Shown: positions 28,644-39,614 of the stretch, in pieces
Position numbering within the stretch: position 1 is the first letter of the stretch
Layout of the letters: the number at the start of each line of letters is the position of its first letter
Source: Sphingobium sp. EP60837
Lineage (GTDB): Bacteria; Pseudomonadota; Alphaproteobacteria; Sphingomonadales; Sphingomonadaceae
Assembly: GCF_001658005.1 (NCBI RefSeq)
Contig: NZ_CP015986.1
Coordinates: forward strand, 1,427,501 to 1,491,500
Length of the DNA: 64,000 bases
Direction of reading: 5' to 3'
Made by a program: the position numbers and the translations under genes
The notes under the pieces: model-generated
What the model was told of the DNA's origin: nothing
Seen by the model: the letters and a program-made list of their open reading frames with translations, nothing else
Databases searched by the model: none

Positions 28644-29570
28644 TCAGATCCGCTCCCCGGACAGGCGCTGACACAGCATATCGAGTTGATCCAGTGTCGA
28701 GTAGCGCAGCAACAAGGTGCCGCCCGCGCCTTCTCCATGGGCGATATCCACCTTCAGCCCCAAAATGTCAGCCAAATGCTGCTCCAGCGCTTCGATGTCA
28801 GCATCTTTCCCGTTCGAAGCCGCTACATTGAGGGCGCGGGGTGGCGCTCCATCGCCCTTCTTCGTGCGGCGGACCAGATCTTCGGTGTGGCGCACCGACA
28901 GACCCTTGGCCTCGACAGTGCGGGCAAGCACCTCGCAATCCGGCGCGCCGATCAGCGCGCGGGCATGACCCATGGAGAGCTTCTGCTCTACAACCTGCTG
29001 CTGCACGGCCGCGGGCAAATCGAGCAGGCGGATAAGATTAGCAATATGGCTGCGCGATTTGCCGACCAGGCGTCCCAGGGCTTCCTGGCTGTGATTAAAG
29101 TCGGCAATCAGCTTGCGATAGGCTTCTGCCTCTTCAATGGGGTTCAGATCCTCGCGCTGAATATTCTCGACCAGCGCGATTTCCAACGTTTCCGCTTCAT
29201 CGAAGTCCCGCACGATCGCCGGGATTCGGTGCAATTGCGCCCGCTGCGCCGCGCGCCAGCGCCGCTCCCCAGCCACGATCTGAAAACCACCACCATGGGG
29301 GCGCACGATGATGGGCTGGATGACGCCCCGCTTGCCAATACTGTCAGCAAGTTCGGCCAAGGCGCCCTCGTCGAAGTGGCGGCGGGGCTGCTCCGGATGA
29401 GGCTGGATCAGCGCGACTTCAATGCTCTGAATGGCTTTGGTCGAGGCAGAGGGCGTCGTCGGAGCGACGGGCTCTTCCCGAGCGACATCCCCCAGCAGAG
29501 CCGACAGGCCACGTCCCAATCCATGTGGCCGCTTGCCAACCTTCAACTTCTCATCATTTTCGTTGCTCAA
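28644..29570 (-). CDS. parB: Chromosome partitioning protein ParB
   Basis: 308 residues. The N-terminal [16 protein letters not shown] segment is the ParA-interacting tail. The CTP-binding region has [13 protein letters not shown] and [14 protein letters not shown], and the helix-turn-helix follows ([26 protein letters not shown]). The C-terminal part dimerises. ParB loads at parS sites and spreads as a CTP-dependent clamp. Three candidate parS sites lie 0.8-4.3 kb upstream in this cluster. Its ATG overlaps the parA stop by four bases. Confidence 0.97.
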   Translation of the reverse strand: MSNENDEKLKVGKRPHGLGRGLSALLGDVAREEPVAPTTPSASTKAIQSIEVALIQPHPEQPRRHFDEGALAELADSIGKRGVIQPIIVRPHGGGFQIVAGERRWRAAQRAQLHRIPAIVRDFDEAETLEIALVENIQREDLNPIEEAEAYRKLIADFNHSQEALGRLVGKSRSHIANLIRLLDLPAAVQQQVVEQKLSMGHARALIGAPDCEVLARTVEAKGLSVRHTEDLVRRTKKGDGAPPRALNVAASNGKDADIEALEQHLADILGLKVDIAHGEGAGGTLLLRYSTLDQLDMLCQRLSGERI

Positions 29571-30349
29571 GCTGCAGCCTCCTGTCGAGGCAGGCGCGAG
29601 ATCAATTCACGGGCTAGACGCATATAGGCTTCTGATCCTGAGCAGCGGAAATCATAAATAAGGGCGGGCACCCCATGGCTGGGAGCCTCGGACAAGCGGA
29701 CATTGCGTGGAATAACCGTGGAAAAAACAAGGTCGCCCAGGCATGCGCGAACGTCATCGGCTACCTGTTCCGTGAGCCTATTGCGCCGGTCATACATGGT
29801 AAGCGCCACGCCCATGATAGATAGGCCAGGATTGAAGCGCCCGCGGATTCGCTCCACCGTCTGCAACAGCTGAGATAAGCCCTCCAAGGCGAAAAATTCA
29901 CACTGCAATGGCACTAGCAAAAACTGGGCCGCGACCATGGCATTGATCGTCAGCAAACCCAATGAGGGGGGGCAGTCGATTAGGCAAATGTCCCATCGTC
30001 CTGTCTGTGCCTCATTCAGGACGCGTTCCAACCGGTGCGTGCGCTCCTCATATTCGATCAGTTCGATCTCGGCACCCGACAGATCTTGCGTAGCGGGTAC
30101 AATGTCCAACTTCGGCACGCGGGTAGGCAATACCGCATCATCTACCCCACAATTTCCGACCAATAAGTCGTAGCTCGACCGGGCGCGCTCGGACTGGTTG
30201 ACCCCCAACCCCGTCGATGCGTTGCCCTGCGGATCAAGGTCGATCAGCAACACTCGCAGGCCGGTGGCGGCTAGGCCGGTCGCCAAATTGATAGCGGTAG
30301 TGGTCTTTCCGACCCCACCTTTCTGATTGGCGATGGCAATTCGGATCAT
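29567..30349 (-). CDS. parA: Chromosome partitioning ATPase ParA
   Basis: 260 residues. The deviant Walker A motif [16 protein letters not shown] begins at about residue 8, Walker A-prime is [15 protein letters not shown], and Walker B is [11 protein letters not shown]. There is no N-terminal DNA-binding domain, as is usual for chromosomal ParA. It forms the nucleoid gradient that moves ParB-parS complexes. It overlaps rsmG and parB by four bases each, so rsmG-parA-parB are coupled. Confidence 0.97.
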   Translation of the reverse strand: MIRIAIANQKGGVGKTTTAINLATGLAATGLRVLLIDLDPQGNASTGLGVNQSERARSSYDLLVGNCGVDDAVLPTRVPKLDIVPATQDLSGAEIELIEYEERTHRLERVLNEAQTGRWDICLIDCPPSLGLLTINAMVAAQFLLVPLQCEFFALEGLSQLLQTVERIRGRFNPGLSIMGVALTMYDRRNRLTEQVADDVRACLGDLVFSTVIPRNVRLSEAPSHGVPALIYDFRCSGSEAYMRLARELISRLPRQEAAA

Positions 30350-30987
30350 CCTCGACCTTTCTTGCTCCTGGGCATTACCGAGCGCGCTGTGATGATGGCG
30401 CTATCTGGATCGGTGACGCTTCGTTCCACGTGAAACACACCTTGCCATGTTGGTCGCGCCGCCTCCAGTTCATTTTCGGCATTTCGTCCTTTTGGCAGCA
30501 GCCAGATTGTCCGATCGCTTGACAGATGATGAGCAGATGCCAGCAACCGTGGCAAGGGCGCATAGGCACGCGCGCTGATTACAGCCGCCGGAACTGTCTT
30601 GGCAGTCTCTACTCGCCCTCCAAATATCTGGGCGTGATCTAGTCCCAACTCAGCGATTACAGCGCATAAAAAGTCGATCCTCTTCCGTCGGGCTTCGACC
30701 ATCAGCACGGGGCGGTCCGCCAAAATGGCAATAACGATAGCCGGCAGCCCTGCCCCCGAGCCTAAATCGATCCAAGCCCCGTCAAGGGCCGAATGAGCCA
30801 GAGGCAATAATTGGGCGGAATCAACAATGTGCCGAGCCCAAACATGACCTCGGGTGGATTCAGCAATCAAATTCTGGACATCCATCTCCGCCAAGAGAAG
30901 GCGAACATAGCGTTCGAGCTTGTTCATTGTTTCACGTGAAACATGTAACTGCGTGTTCAGCCAAGTCTTGGCTTCTTCTTCCGTCAT
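30346..30987 (-). CDS. rsmG: 16S rRNA (guanine527-N7)-methyltransferase
   Basis: 213 residues. The SAM motif is [17 protein letters not shown] (about residue 71), followed by [13 protein letters not shown], as in RsmG/GidB, which methylates G527 of 16S rRNA. Two stretches of the coding sequence double as ParB sites: codons for HVSRET near the N-terminus form a perfect parS (30928-30943) and codons for FHVERS near the C-terminus form a near-perfect one. Its ATG overlaps the mnmG stop by four bases. Confidence 0.95.
   Translation of the reverse strand: MTEEEAKTWLNTQLHVSRETMNKLERYVRLLLAEMDVQNLIAESTRGHVWARHIVDSAQLLPLAHSALDGAWIDLGSGAGLPAIVIAILADRPVLMVEARRKRIDFLCAVIAELGLDHAQIFGGRVETAKTVPAAVISARAYAPLPRLLASAHHLSSDRTIWLLPKGRNAENELEAARPTWQGVFHVERSVTDPDSAIITARSVMPRSKKGRG
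30422..30437. other. parS: parS-like site, one mismatch in the outermost base
   Basis: CGTTCCACGTGAAACA matches the 16-bp ParB site family (TGTTYCACGTGRAACA) except for the first base. The core CACGTG and both GTT/AAC arms are intact. It lies inside the 3' part of rsmG, about 0.9 kb upstream of parB. Confidence 0.75.
30928..30943. other. parS: parS site, perfect 16-bp palindrome
   Basis: TGTTTCACGTGAAACA is an exact palindrome identical to the classical ParB centromere site. It lies within the first 20 codons of rsmG and encodes part of HVSRET. Confidence 0.92.
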
Positions 30988-32846
30988 GCGGCGCGGCGCC
31001 TTACATGAACTAGAAGCGCGGCCAGAGCTGCCGGGGTGATGCCCCGTATGCGTCCCGCCGCAGCCAGCGTGTCAGGGCGCGCCCGTTCAAGCCGCTCGAC
31101 CATTTCGCTTGAGAGGCCGCCGATCGTTGCAAAGTCGAAACCCGCGGGAATGAGTACACGCTCATTCCGCCTTAGGTCGGCTATCTCTGCCGCTTGTCGT
31201 TCGAGATACGGTGCATAGTGAGCGTCCTCGAGAATCTCGTCGCGTAAATCATCTTCGATCAAGTCCAGCGAAGGGGCCATCGAACATAGCAGCCCTCTGG
31301 ACACTTCAGGAAACCGAGCCCATTCGAACAATGTCCGACGCGCTCCATCCTGCCGCACGTTGGCGCCCGCTTTGGCCATCTCTGTGGCCGTTATAGGTCG
31401 CTCCATCTCAGCGACCGTAATTTGCCGCTGACGTGCTCGGCGCTCATAATAGGCCGTTCGTTCCGCACCGATGATGCCATGCATCTGTCCAATTTCCGCT
31501 AAGCGGCTCCCCGCATTGTCCGCCCGTAGCCGCAGGCGATATTCCGCCCGCGCCGTTAGCATGCGGTACGGCTCCGTGACGCCTTGCAGCACAAGGTCAT
31601 CAATCATCACGCCGATATAGCTGCTCGCGCGATCGAGAATGAGCGGCTCTTCGCCACGCGCACGCGCCGCAGCATTGACCCCGGCAACCAGCCCCTGTGC
31701 CGCGGCCTCTTCATAGCCTGTCGTGCCATTGATCTGCCCGGCGCAAAACAGCCCTGGCACCTCACGCATTTCCAAGCTGGCGTCCAAGGCCCTTGGATCA
31801 ATATGGTCATATTCAACCGCATAACCCGGGACGACAATTTCCGCGCTCTCCAGACCGACCATGGAGCGCACCATCGCCAGTTGAACATCGGCGGGCAAAG
31901 ATGTGCTGATGCCGTTGGGATAAACGAGATGATCCGCGAGCCCCTCCGGCTCAAGGAAGATTTGATGACCATCACGGTCGCCAAACCGCATCACCTTGTC
32001 CTCAATGGAGGGACAGTAGCGCGGCCCGCTCCCCTCGATCGCGCCGCTGAACAAAGGCGACCGCCCCAAGCCAGCCCGGATAATGTCGTGCGTGTTATTG
32101 TTGGTGCGGGTTATCGCGCAGCTTAATTGCGGCAAGTACCGCCGAGCGGATAATGCCGACATCGTCCACGCGCCGCTGTCCGACGGCTGCTCATCCAACA
32201 TCGCCCAGTCGATCGTCCGGCCATCGAGCCTCGGCGGCGTCCCGGTCTTTAACCGGCCCATCGGCAGTCCCAGCCCGCGCAATTGAACACCCAAAGCCGC
32301 CGCCGCGCGTTCACCCGTCCTGCCGCCTGCGCTGGTATCCTCGCCGCGAAACAGTTTTCCGCCCAGGAATGTGCCGGTTGCAAGCACTATGGCTCGCGTC
32401 TCAAGGCGGCTCCCGTCAGCCAACTCCAATCCGCCAACTTCGCCATTAGTCAGCAGCAGCGCCGACGCCTCGCCTTCAATCATCTCTAGCCCCAGCTGCG
32501 CAGCGATCATCCGATGGATGGCGGCGCGATAATGCGCGCGATCAGCTTGAATACGCGGGCCTTGAACTGCTGCGCCCTTGCTGCTGTTGAGCATCCGGTA
32601 GTGGATCGCCGCCGCGTCCGCCGCCCGCCCGATAAGTCCGTCGAAGGCATCCACCTCGCGGACAAGATGCCCTTTGCCGAGCCCGCCTATGGCAGGGTTA
32701 CAGGACATGGCCCCGACGGTGGCTCGTTCAAAGGTTAGCAATGCGACACGCGCGCCTTTGCGCGCCGCTGCAGCAGCAGCCTCACAGCCGGCATGGCCAC
32801 CGCCTACCACAATCACATCAAACGCTGTCCGCATGGCGCGGCCCAT
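30984..32846 (-). CDS. mnmG: tRNA uridine-5-carboxymethylaminomethyl modification enzyme MnmG
   Basis: 620 residues. The FAD-binding motif [20 protein letters not shown] is at the N-terminus, with signatures [20 protein letters not shown] and [16 protein letters not shown] further on. MnmG works with MnmE (next gene upstream) to modify the wobble uridine of certain tRNAs. ATG 32846 opens the frame; an internal ATG at 32834 ([12 protein letters not shown]) is closer to typical starts of the family. Its stop overlaps the rsmG start by four bases. Confidence 0.96.
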   Translation of the reverse strand: MGRAMRTAFDVIVVGGGHAGCEAAAAAARKGARVALLTFERATVGAMSCNPAIGGLGKGHLVREVDAFDGLIGRAADAAAIHYRMLNSSKGAAVQGPRIQADRAHYRAAIHRMIAAQLGLEMIEGEASALLLTNGEVGGLELADGSRLETRAIVLATGTFLGGKLFRGEDTSAGGRTGERAAAALGVQLRGLGLPMGRLKTGTPPRLDGRTIDWAMLDEQPSDSGAWTMSALSARRYLPQLSCAITRTNNNTHDIIRAGLGRSPLFSGAIEGSGPRYCPSIEDKVMRFGDRDGHQIFLEPEGLADHLVYPNGISTSLPADVQLAMVRSMVGLESAEIVVPGYAVEYDHIDPRALDASLEMREVPGLFCAGQINGTTGYEEAAAQGLVAGVNAAARARGEEPLILDRASSYIGVMIDDLVLQGVTEPYRMLTARAEYRLRLRADNAGSRLAEIGQMHGIIGAERTAYYERRARQRQITVAEMERPITATEMAKAGANVRQDGARRTLFEWARFPEVSRGLLCSMAPSLDLIEDDLRDEILEDAHYAPYLERQAAEIADLRRNERVLIPAGFDFATIGGLSSEMVERLERARPDTLAAAGRIRGITPAALAALLVHVRRRAA

Positions 32847-32874
32847 ATCAGAGTTAGGGCACCATGGTCAAAAC

Positions 32875-32890
32875 TGTTCCACGTGGAACA
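32875..32890. other. parS: parS site, perfect 16-bp palindrome
   Basis: TGTTCCACGTGGAACA is an exact palindrome and a known ParB-site variant. It lies in the 46-base gap between mnmE and mnmG, starting 2 bases after the mnmE stop, and is the only intergenic one of the three. Confidence 0.92.
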
Positions 32891-32892
32891 AG

Positions 32893-34194
32893 CTATTTGC
32901 CGATGCAAAATCCTGCAAAGAGCCGGTCCAGCATATCCTCTGTGCTTGCCCGCCCGGTCAACCGGTCGACAGCCTCGCGCGCTTGGCGCAATTCTTCGGC
33001 GATAATGAGAAGATCTGCGCTGCCTGCCGCTGCTTGAACATGATCACGTAGGAGGCGTACGCCTTTCCGTTGACGCTCATGCAACGCATAGTCGCCGGTC
33101 GATGGAAGCAATTTGGACGCACGGTCCAGTAGCAGCGCGATTAGCTGTTCCATCCCCTCCCCTGTCAGAGCTGAGATGGGTAACCCCTCCCCTGCCACCT
33201 GGCGATCGCATTGAGCAGCAAGCTGGATCGCATCGGCGCGTGGAAGTTGAGCAGCTTCTCCGAGCCACAGAATGATATCAGCGGCTTCAACCGCAGCCCG
33301 CGCGCGGTCCATCCCGATGGATTCGATTACGTCGCTGGTGCTTTCCCGAAGACCCGCCGTGTCGGTGAATAAAAAGGCGGTGCCGCCCAAAGCCGCCGGC
33401 ACTTCAATACGGTCACGCGTTGTTCCCGCGATGTCCGACACGATAGCCGCTTCCCGTCCGACGAGCGCGTTCAGCAAAGTTGATTTGCCCGCATTCGGCG
33501 GCCCCGCCAGCACCACCCTTATACCGTCCCGCAGCCGCTCCGCCGAGGGAGCGCTAAGCGAATCGCCAAGCTCATCCGCCAGGTCGGCCAAGCTCGATGT
33601 GATACGCCTTTCGGTCGCGTCGTCCGGCACATCATCTTCGTCAGAAAAATCGAGAGCCGCTTCCGCCATGGCAGACAAGTTCAATAGCGCCGCCTGCCAC
33701 CCTTCGATCCTGCGCGAAAAATGGCCTTCACTCATGAGCAGCGCGGCGCGGCGCTGCTGCTGTGTTTCTGCCGCCAGCAGGTCGGAAAGACCCTCGACCT
33801 CATTCAAGTCCATCCGCCCATTTTCGAATGCGCGGCGTGTGAATTCCCCTGGTTGGGCCGGGCGCAGCCCAGGCAGTGCGCTGAGCGCATCCTCAACCGC
33901 CGCGATGACGGCCCGTCCCCCATGACAGTGAAGTTCGACCAGATCTTCGCCGGTTGCCGTCCCCGGCCCAGGCAACCATAATGTCAGCGCCCGGTCTAGT
34001 GGAGCACTGTCGCGGAAGTCTGTGAGCAGCATCAAGCGCGCCCGGCGCGGCGGCGGCACAGATCCCGTCAAGGCTTCCAGCGCCTCACACGCCGAAGGGC
34101 CGCTGACCCTTAAGACGCCGATGCCGGCGGGCGGCGCGCCGCTCGACAGTGCGAAGATCGTATCGGTCACATGCAGCTTAGGATTTGTCGCCAT
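32893..34194 (-). CDS. mnmE: tRNA modification GTPase MnmE
   Basis: 433 residues. The N-terminal folate-binding domain starts TDTIFALSSGAPPAGIGVLRVSG. The G domain carries GPPNAGKSTLLNALVG (P-loop), DIAGTTRD and DTAGLRES, and the protein ends in FCIGK, the C-x-G-K motif needed for tRNA modification. It pairs with MnmG. The ATG at 34194 lies 17 bases inside the upstream DUF6489 gene. The longer open frame above it would overlap that gene further and is not needed. Confidence 0.96.
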   Translation of the reverse strand: MATNPKLHVTDTIFALSSGAPPAGIGVLRVSGPSACEALEALTGSVPPPRRARLMLLTDFRDSAPLDRALTLWLPGPGTATGEDLVELHCHGGRAVIAAVEDALSALPGLRPAQPGEFTRRAFENGRMDLNEVEGLSDLLAAETQQQRRAALLMSEGHFSRRIEGWQAALLNLSAMAEAALDFSDEDDVPDDATERRITSSLADLADELGDSLSAPSAERLRDGIRVVLAGPPNAGKSTLLNALVGREAAIVSDIAGTTRDRIEVPAALGGTAFLFTDTAGLRESTSDVIESIGMDRARAAVEAADIILWLGEAAQLPRADAIQLAAQCDRQVAGEGLPISALTGEGMEQLIALLLDRASKLLPSTGDYALHERQRKGVRLLRDHVQAAAGSADLLIIAEELRQAREAVDRLTGRASTEDMLDRLFAGFCIGK

Positions 34195-34432
34195 TCTTCC
34201 CGGCAACACTCGCCATGCCAATATCCATCATCTGCCGGAACAGCCGCATTCCTGCGTCTCCCAAAGGGGAGAAGCTTTTGAACATCGTTTCCATCTGCTC
34301 GACATTGGCGATGCCGTCGAAACTGTCCAATACCGTCTTCACATATTTATCGTGAATTGGCGTGACGTCCGGCAGGCCCAGGAAGGTCCGGGCCTCGGCA
34401 GGGGTGCAATCTACGTCCACGGTCACTTTCAT
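34178..34432 (-). CDS. DUF6489 family small protein
   Basis: 84 residues starting MKVTVDVDCTPAEARTFLGL and ending in KNGDKS. This family is found in sphingomonads and relatives directly ahead of mnmE; its function is unknown. The start of the protein looks like a polyketide-cyclase/START-type strand (VTVDVDCTPAEA), but it is too short for that fold. The 3' end overlaps mnmE by 17 bases, so they share an mRNA. It is divergent from the dienelactone hydrolase gene. Confidence 0.8.
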   Translation of the reverse strand: MKVTVDVDCTPAEARTFLGLPDVTPIHDKYVKTVLDSFDGIANVEQMETMFKSFSPLGDAGMRLFRQMMDIGMASVAGKNGDKS

Positions 34433-34579
34433 CGTCGGCAACCCTTTTGCTGCGGCCAGACAAGCGTCATGCCGCAACATGGGTCGTAAAGGCAAATAAT
34501 TTGGCTTTTTGGGCTGTTGGCCACCTCGGAAAAGGCGATTATGCCTGCATAAGCACACATAAGGGAAAGGATTTCCGCC

Positions 34580-35278
34580 ATGGGAGAATATAGCTCGGTC
34601 TCCGCTTTGGAAGGCGACGGCCAGTTTGACGTGTATGTGGCTCGCCCATCGGCGAAGCCCCGGGCGGCGATTATCGTCATTCAGGAAATCTTCGGCGTGA
34701 ATGAAGGCATCCGGCGGAAATGCGATAACTGGGCGCAGCAGGGCTATCTCGCCCTTGCTCCTGATCTGTTCTGGCGGGATGAGCCCCATGTCGAATTGGA
34801 CGCGGATATCCCTGAACAGTTCCAGACCGCTATCGGCCACATGCAGAAGCTCGATCAGGACAGCGCAATCTACGACATCGAAGCGACCATCAAGGCGGCT
34901 CGCGCGGAATTGGGCAGCGGCGGTAAAGTCGGCGTGGTGGGCTACTGCCTCGGCGGCCGCCTCACTTTCATGGCGGCCTGTCGTACCGACGGGGATGCCT
35001 TTGTCGGCTATTATGGCGTCGGTATCGACAATCTGCTCGGCGAACAGCATGCTATCGGCAAGCCGGTCCTGCTGCACATCCCGACCGCCGATGGCTTCGT
35101 CCCGCCAGAGGCTCAAAAGAAGATGCATGATGGATTGCAGGATAATCGCCACGTCACGCTTCATGACTATGAAGGCCTCGATCATGGCTTCGCTGCGGAG
35201 ATGGGGGTCCGCCGGGACGAGCAAGCGGCGCAGCTTGCGGACAAGCATACCGCGGACTTCTTTGCCGCCCATCTCTGA
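34580..35278 (+). CDS. Dienelactone hydrolase family protein
   Basis: 232 residues, alpha/beta hydrolase. The nucleophile is the Cys in VGYCLGGRL (about residue 122), the conserved Glu is in VIQEIFGVN (about residue 36), the Asp is in PTADGFVP and the His is in GLDHGFA, matching the Cys-Asp-His triad of dienelactone hydrolases. Members open lactones in aromatic degradation or act as general hydrolases; no catabolic genes are nearby, so a housekeeping role is likely. A strong ribosome-binding site (AAGGA) precedes the ATG. It lies 15 bases ahead of the quinone oxidoreductase gene. Confidence 0.9.
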   Translation: MGEYSSVSALEGDGQFDVYVARPSAKPRAAIIVIQEIFGVNEGIRRKCDNWAQQGYLALAPDLFWRDEPHVELDADIPEQFQTAIGHMQKLDQDSAIYDIEATIKAARAELGSGGKVGVVGYCLGGRLTFMAACRTDGDAFVGYYGVGIDNLLGEQHAIGKPVLLHIPTADGFVPPEAQKKMHDGLQDNRHVTLHDYEGLDHGFAAEMGVRRDEQAAQLADKHTADFFAAHL

Positions 35279-35293
35279 TTGGAAGGTTCATCG

Positions 35294-36262
35294 ATGACAC
35301 AGGCCTGGCGCATGATAGCCCGCTCGACGGGCGGCCCTGAAGTAATTAAGCGGGAAGCCTTCGACCCACCCAGCCCTGCAGCTGGAGAGGTGCTGATCGC
35401 GCAGGACGCCATTGGCCTGAACTTCATCGACACCTATTACCGATCGGGCCTTTACGCAGCACCCCTGCCTCTGACGCTGGGGGTCGAAGGGGCGGGCTAT
35501 GTCGCGGCCCTGGGCGCGGGCGTCGGGGGCCTCCAGGTCGGGGACAAGGTCGGCGCTGCCGGTGGATTGGGTGCATACTCCACGCATCGTATCGTCGCAG
35601 CCGATCGCGTCATCAAAATTCCTGACGCGATCGGCACGGACGCAGCGGCCGCGATGATGCTGAAAGGCATGACGGCCTGCGCGCTTGCCGAAGATGTGCT
35701 GCCGCTGGAATCTGGCCAGGTCGCGCTTGTCCACGCTGCGGCAGGCGGCGTCGGATCCGTGCTGGTTCCCTGGCTGCGCGACAAAGGCGTCATCGTCATC
35801 GCCCATAGCGGCTCAGCGAAAAAGGCCGCGACGGTGACGGCCGACCACAGTCTCTGTGGCCCCTTCTCCGAACTGGCCGATCAGGTGCGAGCGTTGACGG
35901 GCGGCAGGGGCGCTGACGTCGTCTATGATGGGGTAGGCAAGGACAGCTGGAGCACGTCGCTTGCCTCACTGAAGCGTCGCGGCATGATGGTGAGCTACGG
36001 AAATGCCTCAGGGCCGGTGCCTCCGGTCACGCTGCTGGAATTAAGCCGCGCCGGTTCGCTCTACGTCACTCGCCCGACCGTGTTCGATTATGTCGCCACG
36101 CGCGAAGAATTGGATCATGTGACCGCCCGCCTATTTGAGCGCATGCAACGAGGCGTGGTCCGCCCGCTCATCGGCCAGCGCTTCGCCCTCTCGGACGTTG
36201 CCGAAGCGCATCGCCAGTTGGAGGCAAGGCAGACCGTGGGCAGCACTGTGCTGGTGCCATGA
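35294..36262 (+). CDS. qor: NADPH:quinone oxidoreductase (zeta-crystallin family)
   Basis: 322 residues, zinc-free medium-chain dehydrogenase. The N-terminal GroES-like domain has GLNFIDTYYRSGLY, typical of quinone oxidoreductases, and the NADPH fold has HAAAGGVGSVLVPWL. It reduces quinones or enals one electron or hydride at a time in the cytoplasm. ATG 35294 has GGAAGG 7 bases upstream; an in-frame TTG at 35279 is less likely. The spacing suggests co-transcription with the hydrolase. Confidence 0.92.
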   Translation: MTQAWRMIARSTGGPEVIKREAFDPPSPAAGEVLIAQDAIGLNFIDTYYRSGLYAAPLPLTLGVEGAGYVAALGAGVGGLQVGDKVGAAGGLGAYSTHRIVAADRVIKIPDAIGTDAAAAMMLKGMTACALAEDVLPLESGQVALVHAAAGGVGSVLVPWLRDKGVIVIAHSGSAKKAATVTADHSLCGPFSELADQVRALTGGRGADVVYDGVGKDSWSTSLASLKRRGMMVSYGNASGPVPPVTLLELSRAGSLYVTRPTVFDYVATREELDHVTARLFERMQRGVVRPLIGQRFALSDVAEAHRQLEARQTVGSTVLVP

Positions 36263-36292
36263 CCGGTCTGTACGCTCCCTTGGCGTCTGAAT

Positions 36293-37233
36293 ATGCATCT
36301 ACCGATCAAAGCACTGCTCGCGCCATTTTGGGCGGCGCAACTTCACCGGCGCAAAATCCTTTATTGATAACCCGCTCATCGGATCGGCCCGGCTAAACGC
36401 CTTGGGCTTACATGCCGCTCGAGTGCGTGCGGCGCACGCAATGGCCCGCTGGCGGCGTGCTGGCCTCGCGGCGCATGTACATCCGGATGAACGCGACAGC
36501 TTTCAGCGGGATGGTGTGGTTGAGATCCGTGACTTCCTTCCTCCCGCGCTGTTTCAGCAACTCAGACAGGAACTACTCGGCTTCCGCGGGGCGGCTCGGG
36601 AAACGGTGCAAGGCGACACGATCACCCGCCGTATAGCGATCGATGTCGAGCTTCGGAATAGCGCCCCTACTATTCGCCATTTCGCCCGGCATCCACGCTG
36701 GCGCGCTTGCCCGCTACATCGCGAGCTTTGACATGGAGCCCCTACTCTACCTCCAGTCGATCCTGCCAAATCGCCATGATGCGCCGCCCGACCCGCAGTT
36801 GCAGATCCATACCGACACATTCCACCCGGCTATGAAAGCGTGGTATTTCCTGAATGACGTTGGAGCCGAACAGGGTCCCTTCGCCTATGTCAGGGGCTCG
36901 CACAGGCTAACGCCGGAAAGGCTGGCATGGGAAAAAAGCCGCAGCCTCACGGCGCGGGACGGCGTCTGCCGCCTTTCCGGCCGGGGTTCGCTTCGCATCA
37001 GGGAGGAGGAACTGGCGGGGCTAAGCCTGCCTCAGCCCACGATCTTCGCGGTGCCTGCGAATACGCTGATCGTCGCCGACACCTTCGGCTTCCATGCCCG
37101 CTCACCCGCCAGCACGTCAGAGCCGCGCGTGGAAATTTGGGCTTACAGCCGCCACAATCCCTTCCGGCCGTTCCGCGGCTGGGATATCGGCAGGGTACCG
37201 GGCATTGCCGAAAGGCGGATTGGCTGGCGCTGA
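36293..37233 (+). pseudogene. Phytanoyl-CoA dioxygenase family gene broken by two frameshifts
   Basis: Three frames together encode one Fe(II)/2-oxoglutarate dioxygenase. Frame A starts at ATG 36293 (MHLPIKALLAPFWAAQ), frame B continues from about 36342 (FTGAKSFIDNPLIGSARLN) and frame C from about 36694 (LARYIASFDMEPLLYLQ). Each switch fits a 2-base deletion: CTCTTC to CTTC near 36341, and GCGCGC to GCGC near 36693. The later part keeps the iron ligands (HTDTFHP and the His of FGFHARSP), so the gene looks freshly broken, or the sequence has two errors. Intact relatives would be about 310 residues. Confidence 0.8.
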
Positions 37234-37292
37234 AGATTGGCGGACATGGCGAGCGGATTGATCAATCAGCCCTGGCGCGCCGTGGCCTTAAA

Positions 37293-37323
37293 GCGAGCGA
37301 CGGACGACTAACCCGTCGCTCGC
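37293..37323 (-). terminator. Hairpin downstream of terC
   Basis: GCGAGCGACGG (37293-37303) pairs perfectly with 37313-37323 around a 9-base loop. It follows the terC stop by about 10 bases on the minus strand; the T-run after it is weak (CTTTAA). It may also end transcription from the dioxygenase pseudogene. Confidence 0.65.
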
Positions 37324-37332
37324 CGCATAGCT

Positions 37333-38055
37333 TCAGCCAAACAGCGTCAATATGCCGACATTATGATCGACGACGCCCTCATAGATCATCTTCACGGCGA
37401 CATAGATGATGACGGCAAGGCCGACATAGGCGATCCAACGGAACCGCTCGATATATTTGGCGATGATATTTGCCGCCACGCCCATCAGGGCGACCGACAG
37501 GATCAGGCCGATGATCAGGATGCCCGGATGATCGCGCGCCGCGCCCGCGACCGCCAGGACGTTGTCAAGGCTCATCGAAACGTCGGCAACGGCCACGGCC
37601 CAAGCCGCCGCGGCGAAGCTCTTGGCGGGGCGCAGACCGGAAATATCGTCGTCGCTGGTGTCGCCGGGCGTGTCACCACCCCGCTTGGGATGCAGCTCCC
37701 GCCACATTTTGAAAGCGACCCACAGCAGCAGCAGGCCGCCCGCCAGAATCAGGCCGACAATCTGCATCAGCTGCGTCACGACCAGCGCAAAGCCGATCCG
37801 CAGAACCAGCGCGGCGATGATGCCGATCAGGATGACGCGTTGGCGCTGCTGCGCCGGCAGGCCCGCGGCGAGCGCGCCAACGACGATCGCATTGTCGCCA
37901 GCCAGCAGGACGTCGATCATCAGCACCTGGCCAAAGGCGGCCAGCGCGGCGGGAGAGCCGATATTGCTGAAATCGTTGACGATGTGCCCCCAGATGTCGG
38001 CGGGCGAGCCCAGCCCCTGCGCGGCGGCAGCGGCAGTCGTGATGAGGTCGAGCAT
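37333..38055 (-). CDS. TerC family integral membrane protein
   Basis: 240 residues with about seven hydrophobic helices. Family motifs are MIDVLLAGDNAIVVGALAAGL and VAVADVSMSLDNVLAVAGAA, each with the acidic and Asn residues thought to bind a metal. TerC proteins are linked to manganese export and metalation of exported proteins, or to tellurite resistance. A charged loop (about residues 115-135) separates the halves. It starts 22 bases after the rho stop and probably shares its mRNA. Confidence 0.88.
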   Translation of the reverse strand: MLDLITTAAAAAQGLGSPADIWGHIVNDFSNIGSPAALAAFGQVLMIDVLLAGDNAIVVGALAAGLPAQQRQRVILIGIIAALVLRIGFALVVTQLMQIVGLILAGGLLLLWVAFKMWRELHPKRGGDTPGDTSDDDISGLRPAKSFAAAAWAVAVADVSMSLDNVLAVAGAARDHPGILIIGLILSVALMGVAANIIAKYIERFRWIAYVGLAVIIYVAVKMIYEGVVDHNVGILTLFG

Positions 38056-38077
38056 GGCGGCCTAACGAAGCTCCCGC

Positions 38078-39334
<1,257 letters not shown>

Positions 39335-39614
39335 TCGACTAAAGTCCGATGGAGAGAGATGAGGAAGGAAATTCGAAAATCGGGGAGAGCTGCCCGGTAT
39401 GAAGAACACGGGAGACTCCGGCGCTGGACGGCCGGAAGAGATTGTTCGCGTTTAGCGACCAGCCTGCCCCCAAGTCAAGGCGCAGCAACGCCCCGCACGC
39501 AGGGAAAATGCGTGGTTGATGACCTTCGTCGGCAGAAGGTGCAGCAGTTGCGGCGATAGACCATGGCGACGCCTTCATGCTATGAAGGGCCATAACAGCC
39601 GGAGAGGTGAGGGC
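39335..39614. other. 280-base intergenic region, rho leader and divergent promoter
   Basis: The minus-strand side next to rho is pyrimidine-rich (many C and T, few G, around 39340-39385), as expected for a rut-like Rho loading region. The rest should hold promoters for rho and the divergent protease gene. I see no convincing -35/-10 pair, RNA gene or repeat. Confidence 0.35.
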
